From assembly GCA_039820405.1 (NCBI GenBank), contig JBCBQC010000007.1:1-64000 (forward strand): a stretch of DNA of 64,000 nucleotides, written 5' to 3'. Below, piece by piece: positions 18,672 through 27,812 of the stretch (position 1 is the first letter of the stretch; every line of letters starts with the position of its first letter). The position numbers and the translations under genes were made by a program. Source of the DNA: CALLVY01 sp937899855. Its GTDB lineage: Bacteria > Bacteroidota > Bacteroidia > Chitinophagales > Saprospiraceae. The notes beneath the pieces are model-generated. The model worked only from the letters and a program-made list of their open reading frames with translations, searched no databases and was not told the origin of the DNA.

Positions 18672-19607
18672 TTACTCCACCAATCCACGGCCTTCTTTTT
18701 TGATTTTTCCGTCTTTATGGAGCTGTTTCATCAAGCGGTCGAGAATGCCATTGATAAAGTCCTTGCTCTTCTCCGTGCTGTAGCGCTTGGAGATTTCCAG
18801 GAATTCGTTGAGGGTCACCTTGGTGGGGATGGTGGGAAAGATCATCAGCTCGCAGAGGGCCATTTTGAGTAGGATCATGTCGATGGTCGCCACGCGATCC
18901 GCATCCCAGTTCTTGAGGGTAGGTTCGATGATTTCGAGTAGCTCGCCATCCTCCTGGAAAACCTTGCGCAGTAATTCCTCCCCAAATTCCACCACCGCTT
19001 CGTCGTCGGGTTCGTAGGTGAGGCAAAAATGGGGGCTGACGGGCAGGGCTTTGAGGGTCTTTTTGATCGAGCCGATGACCAGGGATTTGTCGTCGATCCA
19101 GGTAGCGTGGAGATCCTCTAGGGCCTCGTTGAAAGACTCGTCACTGGTACAAACCTTAAAGAGCGCCAGTAGGATATCGATTTGATCCTCCGTACTTTCG
19201 TCGGTTTTACTTAGATACTTTTTGTACACCTCTCCCTTGGCAAACTCGGTGTACAGACGGCGTACGAGGTCCTCATCGATTTTATCCAGCAAACGACGCT
19301 GGCCGAGGCGCTTCTCAAAGTCTTCGTTGGTAGCGAGGGATTGGGTAGCGGTGTGGAGGAAGAGCTTTCCGGTAAAGGCTTTGTCTTCTTCGGTGGGTAG
19401 GTGCTTGGCGCGTCTCCTTTCGGCATCCTTGAGCGCGTATTCGGACACCTTGACCAGGTAGTACAGCCCGTACAAGTACAAACCATAGGCCTGGTCTACG
19501 CTGGTCCGGTAGCGATTGAGAATTTGTTCTAAAGTCAATTCGGAGTCGCGACTGGCTCCGTAGAGCATTTGCATTACTTTAATGCGAATATTTCTTCGAC
19601 TGAGCAT
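18672..19607 (-). CDS. nusB: transcription antitermination protein NusB, long Bacteroidota form
   Basis: A 311-residue protein whose C-terminal about 110 residues are a NusB domain: NWDADRVATIDMILLKMALCELMIFPTIPTKVTLNEFLEISKRYSTEKSKDFINGILDRL is close to the family pattern. NusB binds boxA RNA with S10 to prevent premature termination of rRNA transcription. The first about 190 residues are a helical extension, opening with LSRRNIRIKVMQMLYG, the true N-terminus of NusB proteins, so the extra helices are inserted between the ends of the domain. The protein is about twice the length of E. coli NusB. The ATG at 19607 was chosen as it starts this conserved opening. Confidence 0.88.
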   Translation of the reverse strand: MLSRRNIRIKVMQMLYGASRDSELTLEQILNRYRTSVDQAYGLYLYGLYYLVKVSEYALKDAERRRAKHLPTEEDKAFTGKLFLHTATQSLATNEDFEKRLGQRRLLDKIDEDLVRRLYTEFAKGEVYKKYLSKTDESTEDQIDILLALFKVCTSDESFNEALEDLHATWIDDKSLVIGSIKKTLKALPVSPHFCLTYEPDDEAVVEFGEELLRKVFQEDGELLEIIEPTLKNWDADRVATIDMILLKMALCELMIFPTIPTKVTLNEFLEISKRYSTEKSKDFINGILDRLMKQLHKDGKIKKEGRGLVE

Positions 19608-19738
19608 AAACCTGTTTATCCAATAATTGAGCGGCGACAATGGTCATCACAAAGAAAAACCATTTTTTTAAGAAAGCGGGGGAATTGCTTTAAAAAATTA
19701 CCCACTCCGACCGCTTTTTTTCTCCTTCCAAGCCTCAC

Positions 19739-19776
19739 AAAAAAAACGAGAAAAGCTCCCGTGGGGCTTTTCTCGT
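19739..19776 (-). terminator. rho-independent terminator of the DoxX-thioredoxin gene
   Basis: An 11-pair stem (acgagaaaagc at 19746-19756 with gcttttctcgt at 19766-19776) has further C/G pairs toward the loop. Read on the minus strand it is followed by eight T (A run at 19739-19746). It lies 25 bases beyond the stop of the gene ending at 19802. Confidence 0.85.
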
Positions 19777-19801
19777 CAGCGAAACCGGATGGGTTGTCGA
19801 G

Positions 19802-21289
19802 TTATTTCAGGTATTCCGACTGGACCTCCGCAAAACTGGGCAGCTTGTTTTGGTGCCACTTCATGATGATCTTACCATTTTTCAACAGTACCACTCCGGG
19901 ATTGGAGCGGACGATGGTCTTGAGTAGAATATCGTCGGCCTCGTAAATGGGATAATTGGCCTCCGTGGCCTCCCGAAAGTTGTCGATGGTACTGGAGCTC
20001 GCCCCTCCGGCAATACCGTACACCTTAAAACCCGCCTCGATGGCCGCGTCCGCAAAGGGATTGATCAGATCGCGGTAGGCCGTGGCGAAGGAATCGTCCC
20101 AGTTGTACACCGTTTCCTTGATGGTCCGTACCTCGGTGCCCGAGGGCTTGCGCTCAATGCGGTAGCCCAGTTCCATCTCCGGGTCGGGAATGGTGTCCAT
20201 GCTGAAGACGGGAAACTCTCGTTTGGCCTCCTGGGTACGGGATGTTCCGTACAGCTTGTAGCTGACGACCATAAAGTTGTAGTTGGGCTCGTTGAGCACT
20301 TCATCGGCCAGGTCGTTTCCTTCGGCGTCGGTGAGGGCAAAGTCACTGATTTTGGTGGGCTCGATCTCCGGTTTGGTTTTGATTTGCTCATAATCCCAGT
20401 CCTCCTTGGGATAGCTTTTGTATTCTTTCAAAAACTGGGCGTAAGGCAATTCCACCACCTCCCCAGTCTGCTTGTTGGTCATTTGGTAGGCCACCACCTT
20501 GATATTGGCCTGCGCCTCCTGCTCCGCCTGCCGGACGGCCAGAATATCGGTACCGACCTTGAAGGGGCGGAAATCCAGGTGCGGGAGGTCCCACACGTAG
20601 TTGCTGAGGCAGTAAATCAAAAACCCAACCGTACCCGCCGCCAGCAAACCCGTCCGGGTAGGCTTGCCAAACAACTGGTGCATGCTCCCGGAGCGGAAGA
20701 CAAACCAGAAGGCCGGCACGAGTAAAAAGATGTCTTTAAAGAACGAGACCTTGGGTTTGAGCTTGAGGAAGTCCCCAAAACACCCGCAATCGGTCACCTT
20801 CATATTGGTTTCGACCCAGTCACCCCATTGGGCAAACTCAAAGAAATTGACCCCGGAGGGAACGTGCCCCGTGAGGTAGGTAAATCCAGTGAGAAGGGTA
20901 AAAAAGCCCACCAGGAGTAGAAAGGCCCAGGCCGTAAACTTGGGCCGCGCCCCCACCAGCAGGGCAATTCCGAGTACGATCTCGAAGACGATCATAAAGA
21001 CCGAAAAGCTGATCGAGAAGCTGGCCAGCCAGGGGAACATGGGGGCCAGGAAGGATAGGGCCGTTTCCTGAAAGGTGTACTCAAATTCGGCAAAATACTG
21101 CTCCATCTTGTAGGCCGTCCCGAGGGGATCGATGGCCTTCACCCAGCCGGAGAAGATAAATAAGGCGCCGGTAAAATTTTGGAAAAAGGTCGTGATCCAA
21201 TCCCGGCGCGCCTTGAAGACAAATTCCGTCAGCAAGGTCAGCACGAGGGCCACAATACCAATATTGATAATCAAACTGTTTAGGGTCAT
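19802..21289 (-). CDS. DoxX-type membrane protein with C-terminal thioredoxin-like domain (BT_3928-like)
   Basis: A 495-residue inner-membrane protein. The first about 250 residues hold six to seven transmembrane segments of the DoxX/MauE type (NFTGALFIFSGWVKAIDPLGTAYKMEQYF, then IVLGIALLVGARPKFTAWAFLLLVGFFT), with the motif KVTDCGCFGDFLKL around residue 165 whose Cys pair may be redox active. A hydrophilic region follows, and residues about 380-495 resemble a thioredoxin fold without a CxxC (GFKVYGIAGGASS, YPIYEADDILLKTIVRSNPGVVLLKNGKII). The family is conserved in Bacteroidota; a role in thiol-disulfide or quinone-linked redox work is inference. It has its own promoter and terminator. Confidence 0.8.
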   Translation of the reverse strand: MTLNSLIINIGIVALVLTLLTEFVFKARRDWITTFFQNFTGALFIFSGWVKAIDPLGTAYKMEQYFAEFEYTFQETALSFLAPMFPWLASFSISFSVFMIVFEIVLGIALLVGARPKFTAWAFLLLVGFFTLLTGFTYLTGHVPSGVNFFEFAQWGDWVETNMKVTDCGCFGDFLKLKPKVSFFKDIFLLVPAFWFVFRSGSMHQLFGKPTRTGLLAAGTVGFLIYCLSNYVWDLPHLDFRPFKVGTDILAVRQAEQEAQANIKVVAYQMTNKQTGEVVELPYAQFLKEYKSYPKEDWDYEQIKTKPEIEPTKISDFALTDAEGNDLADEVLNEPNYNFMVVSYKLYGTSRTQEAKREFPVFSMDTIPDPEMELGYRIERKPSGTEVRTIKETVYNWDDSFATAYRDLINPFADAAIEAGFKVYGIAGGASSSTIDNFREATEANYPIYEADDILLKTIVRSNPGVVLLKNGKIIMKWHQNKLPSFAEVQSEYLK

Positions 21290-21383
21290 GGTAATTAGCT
21301 TTTCTGTTCTTCAATAGTGACCGAGACACGAGGTGCGGGAGATTCCGGTACCCGCCTCAGTCGCTGCGTTTGCGAACCGGCCA

Positions 21384-21415
21384 CAAATATACTATTTCCA
21401 GTCCACTCCCTGCAA
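21384..21415 (-). promoter_or_regulatory. Bacteroidota-type promoter of the DoxX-thioredoxin gene
   Basis: On the minus strand TTG (complement of 21413-21415) is followed after 21 bases by TATATTTG (complement of 21384-21391). Transcription would begin near 21377, giving a leader of about 88 bases before the ATG at 21289. Confidence 0.55.
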
Positions 21416-21514
21416 ATCTCACTCCTTTCTATCTAGGGTGCTGTTAATGAAGAACGAATAATTGTTAACGAGTTGTTAATCGCATTGGCGGGTTTTACCT
21501 TAATTTTACGTTTC

Positions 21515-22177
21515 ATGGAAGATACCTACCACACCCTCGCCGCCCCCAGCACCGGAAGCTTTAAGGATCGCGGCAGCAAATTTCTGTCCTACGCCTTCCC
21601 CATCTACACCGAAGCGGAAGGCCAAACGCGACTCGCCGAAGTCCGCAAGGCCCACCTCAAAGCCCGCCACCACTGCTACGCTTACCGCCTGGGCCTCGAT
21701 CAAAATACCTACCGCGCCAACGACGATGGCGAACCCTCCGGCACCGCCGGCCGGCCCATCCTCGGCCAAATCGACAGCCACGGACTGACCAATGTCCTCA
21801 TCGTCGTCGTTCGCTACTTCGGGGGGACCAAATTGGGTACCTCCGGCCTCATCAACGCCTACCGCCAAAGTAGCATCGACGCCCTCGAAGCCGGCGAAAT
21901 CATCCAGCGCCAGGTCGTCGATCGGCACCGACTGACCTTTGAGTACCACCTGATGAGTAGCGTCATGAACGCCCTAAAAAAGCTGGAATTCGATATCCGT
22001 CAACAGGATTTTACCGACCTCGGCCGGATCGAAATCGCTACCCCACAGAGCGAAACCGAAAGCGCCCTGCAAAAGCTCCGTGCCGCCGTCGCCAAAGTGC
22101 GTCAAGAAGAATGGGACGCCTTGGAACCAAAGCCTCCCATTCCCGGATTTCACATCACCTACTTGGCCACCGAATAG
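21515..22177 (+). CDS. IMPACT/YigZ family protein
   Basis: A 220-residue protein with the UPF0029/IMPACT N-terminal domain: GSKFLSYAFPI, ARHHCYAYRLG, DDGEPSGTAGRPIL and VVVRYFGGTKLGTSGLINAYR are all classical. The C-terminal about 70 residues form the ferredoxin-like DUF1949 domain. YigZ-like proteins are linked to translation control; the biochemical role is unsettled. The ATG at 21515 begins the conserved part; an upstream start in the same frame adds only a hydrophobic stretch. It ends 15 bases from the convergent giant PKD gene, with no room for a separate terminator. Confidence 0.88.
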   Translation: MEDTYHTLAAPSTGSFKDRGSKFLSYAFPIYTEAEGQTRLAEVRKAHLKARHHCYAYRLGLDQNTYRANDDGEPSGTAGRPILGQIDSHGLTNVLIVVVRYFGGTKLGTSGLINAYRQSSIDALEAGEIIQRQVVDRHRLTFEYHLMSSVMNALKKLEFDIRQQDFTDLGRIEIATPQSETESALQKLRAAVAKVRQEEWDALEPKPPIPGFHITYLATE

Positions 22178-22192
22178 GTCCAGCCAGTACCG

Positions 22193-25100
22193 TCAGCGAA
22201 CGATCGTTACATCTCCCATTTTCCTAATCGTGGTATCGTCGAGTATGCAGGGCGCCTCCAAAGAGTAGATGTAAACCCCCGGACCCGCGGGTTGCCCCCG
22301 GTAAGTACCATCCCAACCCTCATTAATATCCGAGCTTTCCCAAACCAGCGCCCCCCAGCGATCAAAGACCCGCAGGAAGTCAATCTCCATGATGTTCGTA
22401 GAAAGCACCCGGAAATCGTCGTTGAACCCGTCGCCATTGGGGGAGAAAATATTGGGCGCGTAGATCAAATCCTCGGGGCAGGAAGTCAACTCGCGAACCT
22501 GCATCGTAATCTCGCTGACACAGCCCGATTCGACGTTGGTCACCACGATGGAATAAACGATCGAACTGTCCGGCGTCACGCTGGGATTGGGACAGTCGTT
22601 GCAGCTCAATCCGGTGCGGGGGAACCAATCGTAGGCGTACTGCTCCACTTCATTTTCGGGTCTGACCTCCAACAGGAGCGTCTGGCCGGGGAAGAAGCGC
22701 CGTACCGGAGCGTAAATCACCCGGGGGGAAGGCAGTACGTCCACCCGCAAAGTATCAAAGGCCGTATTGCAGGAGCGGTAAGTTCCGGCCACCACAAAAT
22801 CCGTGGAGCGGGTGGGCACCAGCGTTGGATCCGCGACGGTCGGATCGGAAAGCAACTCATCGGGGGTCCAGGAAAATTCGGTGGCGTTGGTGGAGATGTC
22901 AAACTGGACGGTATCGCCCTGGCAAACCAATTCATCCTGCGCCACCAAACTGACGAAGTCGACCACTTCGACCAACGCGCTCTTGCTCAATTCCGCCTCA
23001 CAATCGCCACTGCGGACGCTGAGACTGACATCGTAAATACCGGGATCCAGGTACTCCGTAGCCACGTCAGCCTGGGTACTGGTCGCGGGGTTGGCCCCCG
23101 GCAATTGCCAGGTCGCCTGAAAATCGGGCGCATTGGTTTCGACCAAGCTTTCGAAAGCCACCATCCGTTCGCCATCGCAGAGGAAGGTATCGGATGCCGC
23201 AAAATCAATCGTCAGATCGGTCAGGAAGATCGTATCCGGTGAGACGAGAACGGTATCACAGGTGCTGGCCAGCATGAGTTTGGGCAGGTAACCGTCTGGG
23301 GCCACGTCGTTGTAGACGTAGGTAAAGGTATCCCTTAGGGCATCGGCCGCAAGAACGGTATTCCCATCGTCGAGGAACCAGGTGTAGGTGTAGGGCCGGT
23401 CCGATTGACCGATAAAGGTCACCTCGGCGGGTACGCAAGTATTATCGACGGTAAAGGAGAAGTCGCCACTGGGCCCCTGGATGACGACCAAGGAATCGAG
23501 GGCGAGCGTATCCCGGCAGCCGGGGTTGGCCCCGATGGCCACTAGGGTGACGTCAAAAAAGCCCTTTTCGTTGTAGATGTGGGAGGGCTGATCGGAAGAG
23601 CCGGTATTGTCTCCAAACAGCCAGATGAACTCCCGGGCGTTGGCGGAGAAATTGTCAAAATTGACCGTGGAGGGAGGACAGGGCGGGAAATCGGGGTCGA
23701 TGGCAAAATTGGAGAGGACCTCTTCGACGGTGATCTCCCGAGTGGTGGTATTGACACAGCTGGCCGAGGTGATGGTCAGGGAAGCGGTGTAAACCCCCAG
23801 GGGATATTCGTGGGTCGGATTCTCGTCGGCGGTCGTCATGCTACCGTCGCCAAAGTCCCATTCATAGGTCAGGTTGCCCCCACCGGATTGATTGAGGAAG
23901 GACAGGTCCAGACCGGGGCAGGAAAAGGAATCGACCTCGAAAGCAGCGAAGGGAGCGTTGACGTTGATGCCCTCGTACAGCCGCAGGCTGTCCACACAGC
24001 CCCAGGCATCCGTCACCACCAGCTGGGTGGGAATAAATCCCGCCTGGTCGAAGGTGTAGATCAGGTCATCCCCCACGGCGGTCCCCACCGTATCGCCAAT
24101 TTCGCCAAATATCCATTCCCACTGGACGTTGGTAGAATACAGATTGGTACTCTGATCCGTCAGTTGGACGTCGACGGGCAGGCAATCGTTGAGCTGTTGT
24201 GTGGTAAAATTCACTTCGATTTCGTTGGCAAAAATATTTTGGTACACAAAGGTATCCCGACAGTTGTTGACGTCCCGCGCAATCAGTTCCACCTCGTATT
24301 CCCCCGGATTCTCAAAAATAATGGTGGGCCGGGTCGCCCGTCGCGAGGAAATATCTCCCCCCGGCGCCGTCCAATCGTAGCGGCTGGCGTCCACCGAATT
24401 GTTATCGATCTCCAATTCCATCGGCGCACAGCCCTGGTCCGTAGCCAGGGTAAAGTTGGCCTCCAATTCGGTGACGATCACTTCGCCGCGGATGGTATCG
24501 GTACAGCCTTGGTCAAAATTGTAGGCAATCATCGTGACCTCATAGGTATCTTTGGAGGGGAAGGTAAAGCTGGTATTAAAGGCGCTGGACGTATCGTTGA
24601 GGGAAGTGGGCACCCCAAAATCCCAGAAGACGGAATCGGCGCCAATCGACTGGTTGGTAAAGGTCCGATCAAATGGCGTTACGCAGTCCAGGCGGGTACG
24701 AAACTTGGCGACGGGAGGAGAAATACAAATGTAATCGTCAAAGGTCACTTGGTTGGTACAGCCAAAGGAAGCCACCAGCAGCGTGACGTCAAAGCAGCCC
24801 GTATCGCGGTAGGTATACTCGGGATTGGATTCGGAGGAGTCGAAGGCCCCATCTCCATCGAGGTCCCAAGCCCAGGAGGTCACCGAATCATCGGACAGAT
24901 CGGTAAAGTTTACCTCATCCGAGGCGCAAACCGTTTGGGGAGCCCCCGAAAAGTCGACCGACGGTTGGTTACCCGCACACAGGGCACTGGGGAAAAGATT
25001 GGTTTCCCGGCAGCCCAAGCTGTTCTCCACCTCCAGCTCGATGTGAAAGCAACCTTCGCGATCGAGAATGCCCGAAGGCTGGGGATCGGTAGAGGAAAAG

Positions 25101-26575
25101 ATGACGTTGTCGCTGTCGTCGACCACCCGCCAGTTCCAAGCGACGATCGGGCTGACCGTAAAGACGCTATCGGTAAGGGTAAAGTTGAGCGGCAAACAGC
25201 CCTCGTTGACGGACGACTGAGCCACGAAGACCTTTAGGGGGCGAATCAGGACATTTTGGGTCGTCACCGTTTTTTCACAACCGAAAGCATCCGTCACAGT
25301 GAGGCGAATCGGATAATTTCCAAAATTTTGGTACACGTGGGTGGGGCTCGGTTCGGTCGAGGTGGTACCATCGCCAAAATCCCACAACCAGGATTCCGCC
25401 ACGGGGGAGACACCGGTAAAATTGACGGTGTGGGGCAATTCACAACCCAGGCGGTTTTGTACGTCCGCCGTCACGTTGATGTCCTGAGGGTCGGTGATAC
25501 AAAGCAGGCGGGTGAAGGAATTGGTACAGCCATCGACGGTGCGGGTGAGGGTAACGTCGTAGCAACCCGTTCCGGCGTAGGTATGGCTGGCGTTGCCAAA
25601 GGTAGAAGTGCTACCGTCGCCAAAGTCGAAGAGGATACTGGTGGCCCCATCGGGCGAATTGTCAAAGAAATTGACGTTCAAATCGCCACAGCCCGCGTCC
25701 GAATTGAAGCTAAAGTCAACTTCGTAGCCGATCTGGATGTAGTCATCCAGTACCAGGGTTTGGGTACAGCCGGAGGCGTTGGTGGCTTCAACGCTTAGGG
25801 TGTAGCGCCCCGGTTCGGTGTAGGTGACGGTGGGGGGCAGGGTGCCCTCGTAGGTGGTGGCGTTGCCTAAATCCCAGCGGTAGGTGGTGCCGGGCTCAGG
25901 ATTGTCGTTGCTAAAGGAGACGTTGAAAGGGGGATCACAGGCAAAGGTAGTTGCCGCACTGATCTGGATATCGGGATCGGGAATGACGGTGATGAAGTCC
26001 TCGACCGAAACGGAGTTTTCGCAACCCCGGGAATCGGTGACGATGAGGGTGGGTTGGTAGCTGCCCGCCAGGGTATAGGTACAACTGACCTGATCACTGG
26101 CCGTTCCGGGGATCACGCCACAGGGACCACCCAAGTCCCAAACCCAGGAACTGATGCTGCCGTTGTTGGTACTGGAGGTACTCCGCAGGTTGACCTCTAA
26201 AGGGGCACAGCCCTCCCGACGGTCAGCGGTGTAGCTGGCGGTGGGTTTGCGGTACACCTCGATGTAGTCGTCTTTACAGGTGCGGTTGCTGGCGCCGTTT
26301 TGATCGGTAACGGTCAGACAGATGGTATAACGACCGGGGTCATTGATCAAATAGGTGGGGTCTTCCGAAGAAGAGAAAAAATTACCGTTGGCCTCCCAGC
26401 GCCAGGACGAAATCGAACTGTTGGGGACAGTGGATTGATCGGTAAAAACGACCGTGAGCGGTTCGCAGCCAGCGGTGCGATTGACGGTAAAGTTGGCGGT
26501 GGGCTGGGCGTACAGCACGCCCTGGAATAGCAAAAAGGTGAAGGCTAGAATTGTAATTCGTAGTGTGTGAAGCAT
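22193..26575 (-). CDS. giant multi-PKD secreted protein with type B T9SS (gliding-associated) C-terminus
   Basis: A 1460-residue surface or secreted protein. After a signal peptide (cleaved at about QPTANF, residue 24) it consists of about 14 PKD-like Ig domains of roughly 85-95 residues each. Their core strands read WRWEANGN, WVWDLGG, YRWDLGN, FDFGDGS, WLWDFGDGT, WNWRVV, WAWDLDGDG, FWDFGV, YDWTAPGG, WEWIFGE, YEWDFGDGS, FIWLFGDN, YTWFLDDG and ATWQLPG, so the later units are more divergent. The end (YAPNIFSPNGDGFNDDFRVL, DRWGALVWESS, GWDGTYRGQPAGPGVYIYSLEA) is the CHU_C/gliding-associated domain that directs T9SS type B export. Such proteins serve as adhesins or extracellular scaffolds; the target is unknown. 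No catalytic domain is present. A long leader precedes it. Confidence 0.9.
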   Translation of the reverse strand: MLHTLRITILAFTFLLFQGVLYAQPTANFTVNRTAGCEPLTVVFTDQSTVPNSSISSWRWEANGNFFSSSEDPTYLINDPGRYTICLTVTDQNGASNRTCKDDYIEVYRKPTASYTADRREGCAPLEVNLRSTSSTNNGSISSWVWDLGGPCGVIPGTASDQVSCTYTLAGSYQPTLIVTDSRGCENSVSVEDFITVIPDPDIQISAATTFACDPPFNVSFSNDNPEPGTTYRWDLGNATTYEGTLPPTVTYTEPGRYTLSVEATNASGCTQTLVLDDYIQIGYEVDFSFNSDAGCGDLNVNFFDNSPDGATSILFDFGDGSTSTFGNASHTYAGTGCYDVTLTRTVDGCTNSFTRLLCITDPQDINVTADVQNRLGCELPHTVNFTGVSPVAESWLWDFGDGTTSTEPSPTHVYQNFGNYPIRLTVTDAFGCEKTVTTQNVLIRPLKVFVAQSSVNEGCLPLNFTLTDSVFTVSPIVAWNWRVVDDSDNVIFSSTDPQPSGILDREGCFHIELEVENSLGCRETNLFPSALCAGNQPSVDFSGAPQTVCASDEVNFTDLSDDSVTSWAWDLDGDGAFDSSESNPEYTYRDTGCFDVTLLVASFGCTNQVTFDDYICISPPVAKFRTRLDCVTPFDRTFTNQSIGADSVFWDFGVPTSLNDTSSAFNTSFTFPSKDTYEVTMIAYNFDQGCTDTIRGEVIVTELEANFTLATDQGCAPMELEIDNNSVDASRYDWTAPGGDISSRRATRPTIIFENPGEYEVELIARDVNNCRDTFVYQNIFANEIEVNFTTQQLNDCLPVDVQLTDQSTNLYSTNVQWEWIFGEIGDTVGTAVGDDLIYTFDQAGFIPTQLVVTDAWGCVDSLRLYEGINVNAPFAAFEVDSFSCPGLDLSFLNQSGGGNLTYEWDFGDGSMTTADENPTHEYPLGVYTASLTITSASCVNTTTREITVEEVLSNFAIDPDFPPCPPSTVNFDNFSANAREFIWLFGDNTGSSDQPSHIYNEKGFFDVTLVAIGANPGCRDTLALDSLVVIQGPSGDFSFTVDNTCVPAEVTFIGQSDRPYTYTWFLDDGNTVLAADALRDTFTYVYNDVAPDGYLPKLMLASTCDTVLVSPDTIFLTDLTIDFAASDTFLCDGERMVAFESLVETNAPDFQATWQLPGANPATSTQADVATEYLDPGIYDVSLSVRSGDCEAELSKSALVEVVDFVSLVAQDELVCQGDTVQFDISTNATEFSWTPDELLSDPTVADPTLVPTRSTDFVVAGTYRSCNTAFDTLRVDVLPSPRVIYAPVRRFFPGQTLLLEVRPENEVEQYAYDWFPRTGLSCNDCPNPSVTPDSSIVYSIVVTNVESGCVSEITMQVRELTSCPEDLIYAPNIFSPNGDGFNDDFRVLSTNIMEIDFLRVFDRWGALVWESSDINEGWDGTYRGQPAGPGVYIYSLEAPCILDDTTIRKMGDVTIVR

Positions 26576-26707
26576 TGGTTGTTAATTCCATTTGGTTCTC
26601 AAATCGAGACGACTCAGGCCAGCCTGTCGTTGCCAGGTAGCACTCCTTTTATCCGTCGCACGCAAAGGGCGCGACAAACCGTGGGATTATAACCGATAAG
26701 CAGGTCT

Positions 26708-26723
26708 GATTTCAGCTGAAATC
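26708..26723. repeat. 16-base perfect palindrome in the PKD gene leader
   Basis: gatttcagctgaaatc is identical on both strands. It could be an operator for a dimeric regulator or a short RNA stem. It lies about 130 bases before the start codon of the gene ending at 22193. Confidence 0.55.
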
Positions 26724-26780
26724 TAGAGAAAACGGTAGAGGAACTGTTCTTCCGACGTGCAGAAAAAAGTCAAATGAACT

Positions 26781-26805
26781 ACACTCGTCACCAGGTGACG
26801 CGTGT
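26781..26805. repeat. 25-base imperfect hairpin in the PKD gene leader
   Basis: acactcgtcacc and ggtgacgcgtgt form a 12-pair stem with one mismatch around a single base. On the plus strand it is followed by five T, but no plus-strand gene precedes it. On the minus strand an A run (26762-26768) lies 13 bases away as a T run, so attenuation of the PKD transcript is conceivable. Confidence 0.55.
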
Positions 26806-26851
26806 TTTTGCAACAATGTAGATAAGTGTTATTACGAATGCAATCCAGCCC

Positions 26852-26859
26852 CAAAGATA
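26852..26859 (-). promoter_or_regulatory. possible -7 element for the giant PKD gene
   Basis: The minus strand reads TATCTTTG here, a full match to TAnnTTTG. No TTG is found 17-23 bases upstream, so the promoter is only half supported. Confidence 0.35.
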
Positions 26860-26928
26860 GACATTTAGATTTATTCGGTGAGCGAATTGAGAATCTTTTT
26901 TCATAAAAAAAATAAATATTTGAATGGT

Positions 26929-27702
26929 TTAGCGGAGCAGGAGTAAAGCCCCCAGGCCGGTGAGGAGGAGGATCAGCAGGCGGTAGTGTTCTTCGCGAAT
27001 GGCGCTGACCAAACGCAGGCCCAGTAGGAAGCCTAGGCCGACGGCGGGCAGCAAGACCAGGTTGAGGCTGAGGGTAGCCGTATCGATGGTACGCCAGACC
27101 AGAATGTGGAAGGGCAACTTGAAGAGGTTGATGAGGAGAAACATCCAGGCGGCGGTGCCGATGAAGGCGTTTTTGGGCAGGCGAAGGGCGAGGAAAAAGA
27201 TGTTGGCGAAGGGCCCCGCTAGATTTCCGATCATGGTCGTAAACCCGGCGATGGTACCGATCAGCCCGGCAAACCACCACTGCTGGGGAACGGTTTTGAC
27301 CCGCCGCTGCTCCCACCAAAAGAGGATCAGGACACTCAGGAAGATGAGACCGGCCATCCACTTTTTAAAGACCGCCTCGGGCAGGTCTTTGCCCACCACT
27401 ACCCCGGCCAGTACGCCGACCACCATCCAGGGCAGCAGCTGGCGGAGATAGCGCCACTCGGTGTGCCGCTGGTAATACCAAACGGCCACTACATCGGCTA
27501 CGACCAGCACCGGCATGAGGATGCCCGTAGAGGCTTTACTGCCAAAGACAAAGGCCATCACAATGACGACGATGATGCTGATCCCCTTGATTCCTGCCTT
27601 AGAAATACCCGCCACCAGCATGACGGAAAGGACCAGTAAGCAATCGAGCCAGCTCAGTTCGTAGGTCGTCAGAGCGGACCAAAACTCCAGCATCATGGGC
27701 AA
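26929..27702 (-). CDS. TauE/SafE-family membrane permease
   Basis: A 257-residue inner-membrane protein with about eight transmembrane segments in two repeats. AGISKAGIKGISIIVV near residue 31 and GFTTMIGNLAGPFANIFFLALRLPKNAFIGTAAW near 150 are the repeated TauE/SafE motifs. Members export or import sulfonate- and sulfur-type anions such as sulfite; the substrate here is unknown. Two starts, at 27702 and 27696, are close together. It is divergent from the CoA-transferase genes (110 bases). Confidence 0.85.
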   Translation of the reverse strand: MPMMLEFWSALTTYELSWLDCLLVLSVMLVAGISKAGIKGISIIVVIVMAFVFGSKASTGILMPVLVVADVVAVWYYQRHTEWRYLRQLLPWMVVGVLAGVVVGKDLPEAVFKKWMAGLIFLSVLILFWWEQRRVKTVPQQWWFAGLIGTIAGFTTMIGNLAGPFANIFFLALRLPKNAFIGTAAWMFLLINLFKLPFHILVWRTIDTATLSLNLVLLPAVGLGFLLGLRLVSAIREEHYRLLILLLTGLGALLLLR

Positions 27703-27778
27703 AGTATTTTTTTTGCAAAGAAAGAAAAATAATTAGGGAAATAATGCGGGCCGGCTTAGGGAAAAACCGAGACAATGT

Positions 27779-27786
27779 TAACTTTG
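27779..27786 (+). promoter_or_regulatory. possible -7 element of the CoA-transferase operon
   Basis: TAACTTTG fits TAnnTTTG and lies 26 bases before the ATG of the first subunit. The upstream element is weak (cttagg near 27755). Confidence 0.4.
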
Positions 27787-27812
27787 GTGCTCACACCAAA
27801 TAAAACAGTTGC

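Larger units (their letters stand above)
26576..26928. other. long leader and promoter region of the giant PKD gene
   Basis: No gene is supported in these 353 bases. A minus-strand -7 element TATCTTTG (complement of 26852-26859) would give a transcript with a leader of about 270 bases. The leader contains two palindromes, at 26781-26805 and 26708-26723. The part next to the permease gene (26890-26920) is AT-rich. An open frame across it on the minus strand runs into the permease gene in another frame and looks like a shadow. Confidence 0.55.

Noticed and set aside
23579..25237. 552-residue open frame antisense to the giant PKD gene
   Set aside because: It lies wholly opposite a convincing gene with 14 PKD units, has no domain, and its composition (Gly, Arg, Ile and Val rich) is that of a complementary frame in GC-rich DNA.
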